Positions 5,444 through 7,882 of a stretch of 7,882 bases of DNA are shown one piece after another. The position numbers and the translations under genes were made by a program. The stretch is taken from NCBI GenBank assembly GCA_030591625.1, contig JAUVAR010000111.1, positions 1-7,882 of the forward strand, read 5' to 3'. This DNA comes from Candidatus Zixiibacteriota bacterium (GTDB taxonomy: Bacteria > Zixibacteria > MSB-5A5 > GN15 > FEB-12). The notes beneath the pieces were generated by a model. It saw only the letters and a list, made by a program, of their open reading frames with translations, made no database searches and was not told where the DNA came from. Numbering within the stretch: position 1 is the first letter of the stretch; each line of letters starts with the position of its first letter.

Positions 5444-6679
5444 ATGTCAAAAATGAAACTTGGAATCATGATTTTGATAGTACTCGCATTCGTCTCGTAC
5501 GGGTGCGATGGCGATCAATATCCGATAAGTTCCGATCTGGCCGATCAGGATCGGATCGAATTGAATCTATTTCTTAAAGGGAAGATGCCATCTTCAGTAA
5601 TCAGTCCTCCCGCTGATCTGACTACTGTCAATCTCGGTAGCAAGTCGATTGAATTCTGGCCCTATACCGGGACCAATTTCTCGGGAGCTCCTCAGGATCC
5701 TGTAAATCTCATATTTGTGGGCCAGGCTGACCCGCGAGATATTCGCGCAGCTCTTTTCTCACTTGATGGTGACCGCTCAGCTTTTGGTTTACCACCGCAG
5801 GCACCATTTAACTCCATATGGGAAGATGCTATTGGCAATGTCCAGACTGCTTATAGTTCGTCAAATGAATGGACTGGCTCGGCGATCCAACTGGCGTGTG
5901 GTGGATACGGACCGATTCGGGTGCATTTACGACTGTTTCGCATGGACGACTGGACAATCGCCAATGCTCATTTTGAATTGCTTATTCCCGGAACGACCGA
6001 TCATCAGGTATTGAGTTGGGAGCTTGCAAAGCAGTTTGTCACGATTGATATGCTAAGGACAGGGCTTCTGGATGAATCAATCCCTATGATGCCGACTGAT
6101 CAGATTAACCAACCTAACTTCCGAAATATTCCCGCTATGGTTTATAATCTCCTGCCAGTCGAACTTAGAGGGCTGATCGGTGGACCGCTTGGTGATGTTG
6201 CTGTCGATGTTCCGATAGCTGGAGATGGTCATGCGACTGTTTTCAATCTTGCAGCATCTGTCGAGCGTATAAGCGGAACCTCTATTCAAGATTTCATAGT
6301 TGATTTCAATCAGGTTGTGCCGAAACCTTTCTGTGCCTCTGGGCCGTACGATTATGTCCAGGTAGAAGGACCGGTGCATCTGTATCAAGAATCTGAGTTG
6401 GGGGAGAACGGCAAATTTCGAATGATCTTTCGTGCTGAGGGAGAGTTGCTTGTCACCCCAATTAATCCTCTGACCGGCGAAGTGGTCGGTGCAACGATGC
6501 CTGCCATAGTGAAGGAAAGTCATTCTTCATCACTTAGCGATAGTGAATGTACGGCAACAAGTTGGATTTACCAGAAACTTACGCCAGCCTCTGATCCGAA
6601 TGCGGGTAGTCTTTTCAGAAGACTACGAGTAGGTACAAATCTGAGGAATTCGTTTGAAGAAAATAGTCCCTGTCGTTGA
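5444..6679 (+). CDS. Predicted secreted lipoprotein of unrecognised family
   Basis: From ATG 5444 the product is 411 residues. It opens with a lipoprotein signal peptide: a short basic head (MSKMK), a hydrophobic core (about 6-17) and a lipobox-like SYGC with the lipidated cysteine at 21. Asp follows at +2, which in enterobacteria would favour retention in the inner membrane; that rule may not apply here. The mature part has a conserved-looking core at about 70-210, including EFWPYTGTNFSG, DPVNLIFVGQADPRDIRAAL, SAIQLACGGYGPIRVHLRLF and ELLIPGTTDHQVLSWELA. This faintly recalls LssY C-terminal-like domains, but I would not assign it. Four further cysteines (152, 297, 369, 410) could form disulfides. 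An in-frame ATG at 5357 would extend the ORF by 29 residues but bury the signal peptide and cover the sigma-54 promoter, so it is rejected. The gene is divergent from the activator and probably controlled by it. Three hairpins follow it. Confidence 0.85.
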   Translation: MSKMKLGIMILIVLAFVSYGCDGDQYPISSDLADQDRIELNLFLKGKMPSSVISPPADLTTVNLGSKSIEFWPYTGTNFSGAPQDPVNLIFVGQADPRDIRAALFSLDGDRSAFGLPPQAPFNSIWEDAIGNVQTAYSSSNEWTGSAIQLACGGYGPIRVHLRLFRMDDWTIANAHFELLIPGTTDHQVLSWELAKQFVTIDMLRTGLLDESIPMMPTDQINQPNFRNIPAMVYNLLPVELRGLIGGPLGDVAVDVPIAGDGHATVFNLAASVERISGTSIQDFIVDFNQVVPKPFCASGPYDYVQVEGPVHLYQESELGENGKFRMIFRAEGELLVTPINPLTGEVVGATMPAIVKESHSSSLSDSECTATSWIYQKLTPASDPNAGSLFRRLRVGTNLRNSFEENSPCR

Positions 6680-6725
6680 GGCTATTAATTTGCATAACGA
6701 CATTTGGTAATAACATGTGTGGTTG

Positions 6726-6755
6726 GAGCCGTATCGACTTACGATGCGGCTCTTT
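6726..6755 (+). terminator. Hairpin downstream of lipoprotein gene, possible first terminator
   Basis: An 11-bp stem (6726-6736 with 6742-6752, one G-U pair) closes a 5-nt loop (ACTTA). Only three T follow, so termination may be partial. It lies 47 nt after the lipoprotein stop codon. Confidence 0.55.
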
Positions 6756-6768
6756 CGTAAGAGCTTGG

Positions 6769-6803
6769 GGTTAGTGAGGGTTATATAAGACCATTCACTG
6801 ACC
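6769..6803 (+). other. Second hairpin in the lipoprotein 3' region
   Basis: GGTTAGTGA (6769-6777) pairs with TCACTGACC (6795-6803) through 9 bp including one G-U, and GGT/ACC (6779-6781, 6790-6792) may extend it inward. No T-run follows, so it is not a terminator. It lies between the two terminator-like hairpins. Confidence 0.45.
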
Positions 6804-6807
6804 ATCC

Positions 6808-6850
6808 CCCGGCGTTGTAAGTGTGCTCACAGCGTCGGGTTTCTTTTTGT
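6808..6850 (+). terminator. Rho-independent terminator
   Basis: A 10-bp GC-rich stem (6808-6817 with 6830-6839, two G-U pairs) and a 12-nt loop are followed by the T-rich tract TTTCTTTTTG. It is the strongest terminator in the window and probably ends the lipoprotein transcript. Confidence 0.75.
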
Positions 6851-7141
6851 TTCAGTATAGGTACATATATTGACGTAGTTATAATTCGTTGTCATAATTA
6901 CCCTTTTGGTGAAAACACCTGACTTGCCATGCTTGGCCAGTTGTGATATTCGTCTTGTAAGGTCCGCCATATTATAAGCCATTGCTTTACATGATCTTAT
7001 CGGCCACCCCTTTTTTGACTCTCGAACTTTCCTGATCGAAATAACCCCAGTGCTTGAGTTTGCTTTGATGGGTTGAAAAACCTATCTTACTGTTCGTTAA
7101 CCAGAAAACATGATAGATGAAGTTCAGAAGGTAATGTCTCT
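6851..7141. other. Gene-free AT-rich stretch
   Basis: No supportable gene, RNA gene or strong promoter is visible on either strand. The only local structure noted is a small GGTG-AAAA-CACC hairpin (6908-6919). A purine-rich AGAAGG (7126-7131) precedes the short ORF at 7142. Confidence 0.5.
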
Positions 7142-7312
7142 ATGGCGACAAATAATTTTTACGCTGATCAAACAAGATCGTTTACAAGTTTAGTCGCTGG
7201 TACTAAAGTCTCGCATTATATAATCATTTCCAAAATTGGTGCTGTGCCACCAACTGAAATCAAGTTACCAACTCTGATGGCTCGCGAAAACCCAAAAACC
7301 GGAGCAAAATGA
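7142..7312 (+). pseudogene. Probable 5' remnant of a Ser/Thr kinase gene
   Basis: This 56-residue ORF starts at ATG 7142 with AGAAGG 10 nt upstream. Its residues 19-34, AGTKVSHYIIISKIGA, closely follow the conserved opening of TPR-type bacterial Ser/Thr kinases; compare GTDISHYRIESLLGSG in the intact kinase of this window. The family then normally continues with a glycine-rich loop and a VALK lysine motif, but here the sequence changes to AVPPTEIKLPTLMARENPKT and stops at TGA 7312. No kinase lobes follow in any frame. I read it as a kinase gene cut off just inside the glycine loop, probably by deletion or recombination. Alternatively it is a short peptide gene with a chance match. The precursor head (MATNNFYADQTRSFTSLV) also resembles the variable heads of such kinases. 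Confidence 0.5.
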
Positions 7313-7350
7313 CTGTCACTCGGAATCAATTTTCTAACCATTTCAACTTA

Positions 7351-7882
7351 TTAGGATAATGGATAGATAGAGGCACCAGGATTAAAAACCAGCCAGGCAA
7401 ACCAATAAGCAATATGAGAAGTGAGAGATTTTAACTGCTCACCGGCCCGTGGTCCTGAAACAGCCTTGCCAAAAATATCCCATTTAGTTCCTTCATTATC
7501 CACAAAAATAACAGGCAACTCATTTTCGACATATGAGAATGTCAGGACTGTACCATTAGAAAGCTTTCGATTATAGGCAACGGCAAAATTTTGTATCTTT
7601 GATGCACCAACAACAATATAAGTACGATCGTACGTTTCATTAAGAACGTCTGTACCAGTTTGGAACCAATTAATCGGATAAGTTCTGCTTCCGTGTGGCG
7701 TTCTAACTCCTAACACCCGCCATTTAGCAGGCATTCTTGTATCATCGAATTCAACGGGAAATAACATTTTACTATTATTGGTTCGATAATCTCCATAGGG
7801 ATAATTACCATACGGGCGATTATGTCCAGTATTTTTAGTAACTACTCCTGCCCGGGGAAATAAGGTTTTGAAAGTTGACCAA
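7351..7882 (-). CDS. DUF3179 domain protein, C-terminal part
   Basis: The reverse strand is open from the right edge (7882) to TAA 7351-7353, giving the last 176 residues; an internal ATG at 7767 is not the true start. Hallmarks of DUF3179 are present in order: GHNRPYGNYPYGDYRTN, LFPVEFDDTRMPAKWRVLGV, RTYPINWF, IVVGASKIQNFAVAYNRKL, TVLTFSY, DNEGTKWDIFGKAVSGPRAGEQLKSL and the closing AYWFAWLVFNPGASIYPL. Full-length members are commonly around 280-360 residues with an export signal, which would lie outside the window. Function is unknown. Many relatives carry a cysteine-rich YCPLC-type motif before the AFxR-like strand; the corresponding segment here (VVGASKIQNFAVAYNR) has no cysteine, so this is a cysteine-free variant. 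The gene converges on the kinase remnant, and I see no clear terminator for it. Confidence 0.85.
   Translation of the reverse strand, partial: WSTFKTLFPRAGVVTKNTGHNRPYGNYPYGDYRTNNSKMLFPVEFDDTRMPAKWRVLGVRTPHGSRTYPINWFQTGTDVLNETYDRTYIVVGASKIQNFAVAYNRKLSNGTVLTFSYVENELPVIFVDNEGTKWDIFGKAVSGPRAGEQLKSLTSHIAYWFAWLVFNPGASIYPLS

Noticed and set aside
6908..6919. GGTG-AAAA-CACC hairpin
   Set aside because: A four-pair stem without T-run or conserved context is too weak to call a feature.
7235..7249. TGGCAC on the minus strand as another sigma-54 promoter
   Set aside because: At the -12 position it reads CAAT instead of TTGC, and no gene lies suitably downstream.
7249..7273. Direct repeat ACCAACT at 7249-7255 and 7267-7273
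   Set aside because: Seven bases, two copies; too short to mark an insertion or attachment site.

Overview
The window looks like chromosomal DNA from a Gram-negative, probably uncultured bacterium. It has a lipoprotein, a membrane-anchored Ser/Thr kinase with a TolB-N/FlgO-like domain and TPRs, sigma-54 control and moderate GC. That gene mix is common in FCB-group and candidate-phylum genomes such as Zixibacteria or Gemmatimonadota. The placement is inference from gene style only.

Layout, left to right. (1) 1-502, minus: the N-terminal 167 residues of a GNAT-like, YghO-type acyltransferase, running off the left edge. (2) 503-933: a divergent regulatory region with a sigma-54-type promoter facing each way and short repeated words between them. 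(3) 934-3629, plus: a Ser/Thr kinase with transmembrane segment, TolB-N-like domain and TPRs. It is split into two reading frames by an apparent one-base loss at an A-run (1277-1281). (4) 3599-5179, minus: a GAF / AAA+ / Fis-type sigma-54 activator, convergent with the kinase and overlapping its 3' end by 31 bp. (5) 5180-5443: a second divergent regulatory region, with a likely sigma-70 promoter for the activator and a consensus sigma-54 promoter for the next gene. (6) 5444-6679, plus: a predicted secreted lipoprotein of a family I cannot name. (7) 6680-6850: three consecutive hairpins, the last a good intrinsic terminator. (8) 6851-7350: mostly gene-free, AT-rich DNA holding a short ORF (7142-7312) that looks like the 5' stub of another Ser/Thr kinase gene. 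(9) 7351-7882, minus: the C-terminal 176 residues of a DUF3179 protein, running off the right edge.

The main result is a probable local sigma-54 regulon. One sigma-54 activator without a receiver domain sits among three sigma-54-type promoters (538-554 minus, 800-816 plus, 5362-5378 plus), which would drive the acyltransferase, the kinase and the lipoprotein. Both intergenic regions share words in the same order (TCAATGGATA, CTTTAGAT, AGCAA), which may be activator-binding sites. The consensus promoter at 5362-5378 lies inside the longest-ORF form of the lipoprotein gene, so the start must be further downstream, at ATG 5444. I infer a circuit in which a GAF-sensed signal, possibly modulated by the kinase, switches on an envelope lipoprotein and an acyltransferase. 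The promoters are read directly from sequence; the circuit is inference.
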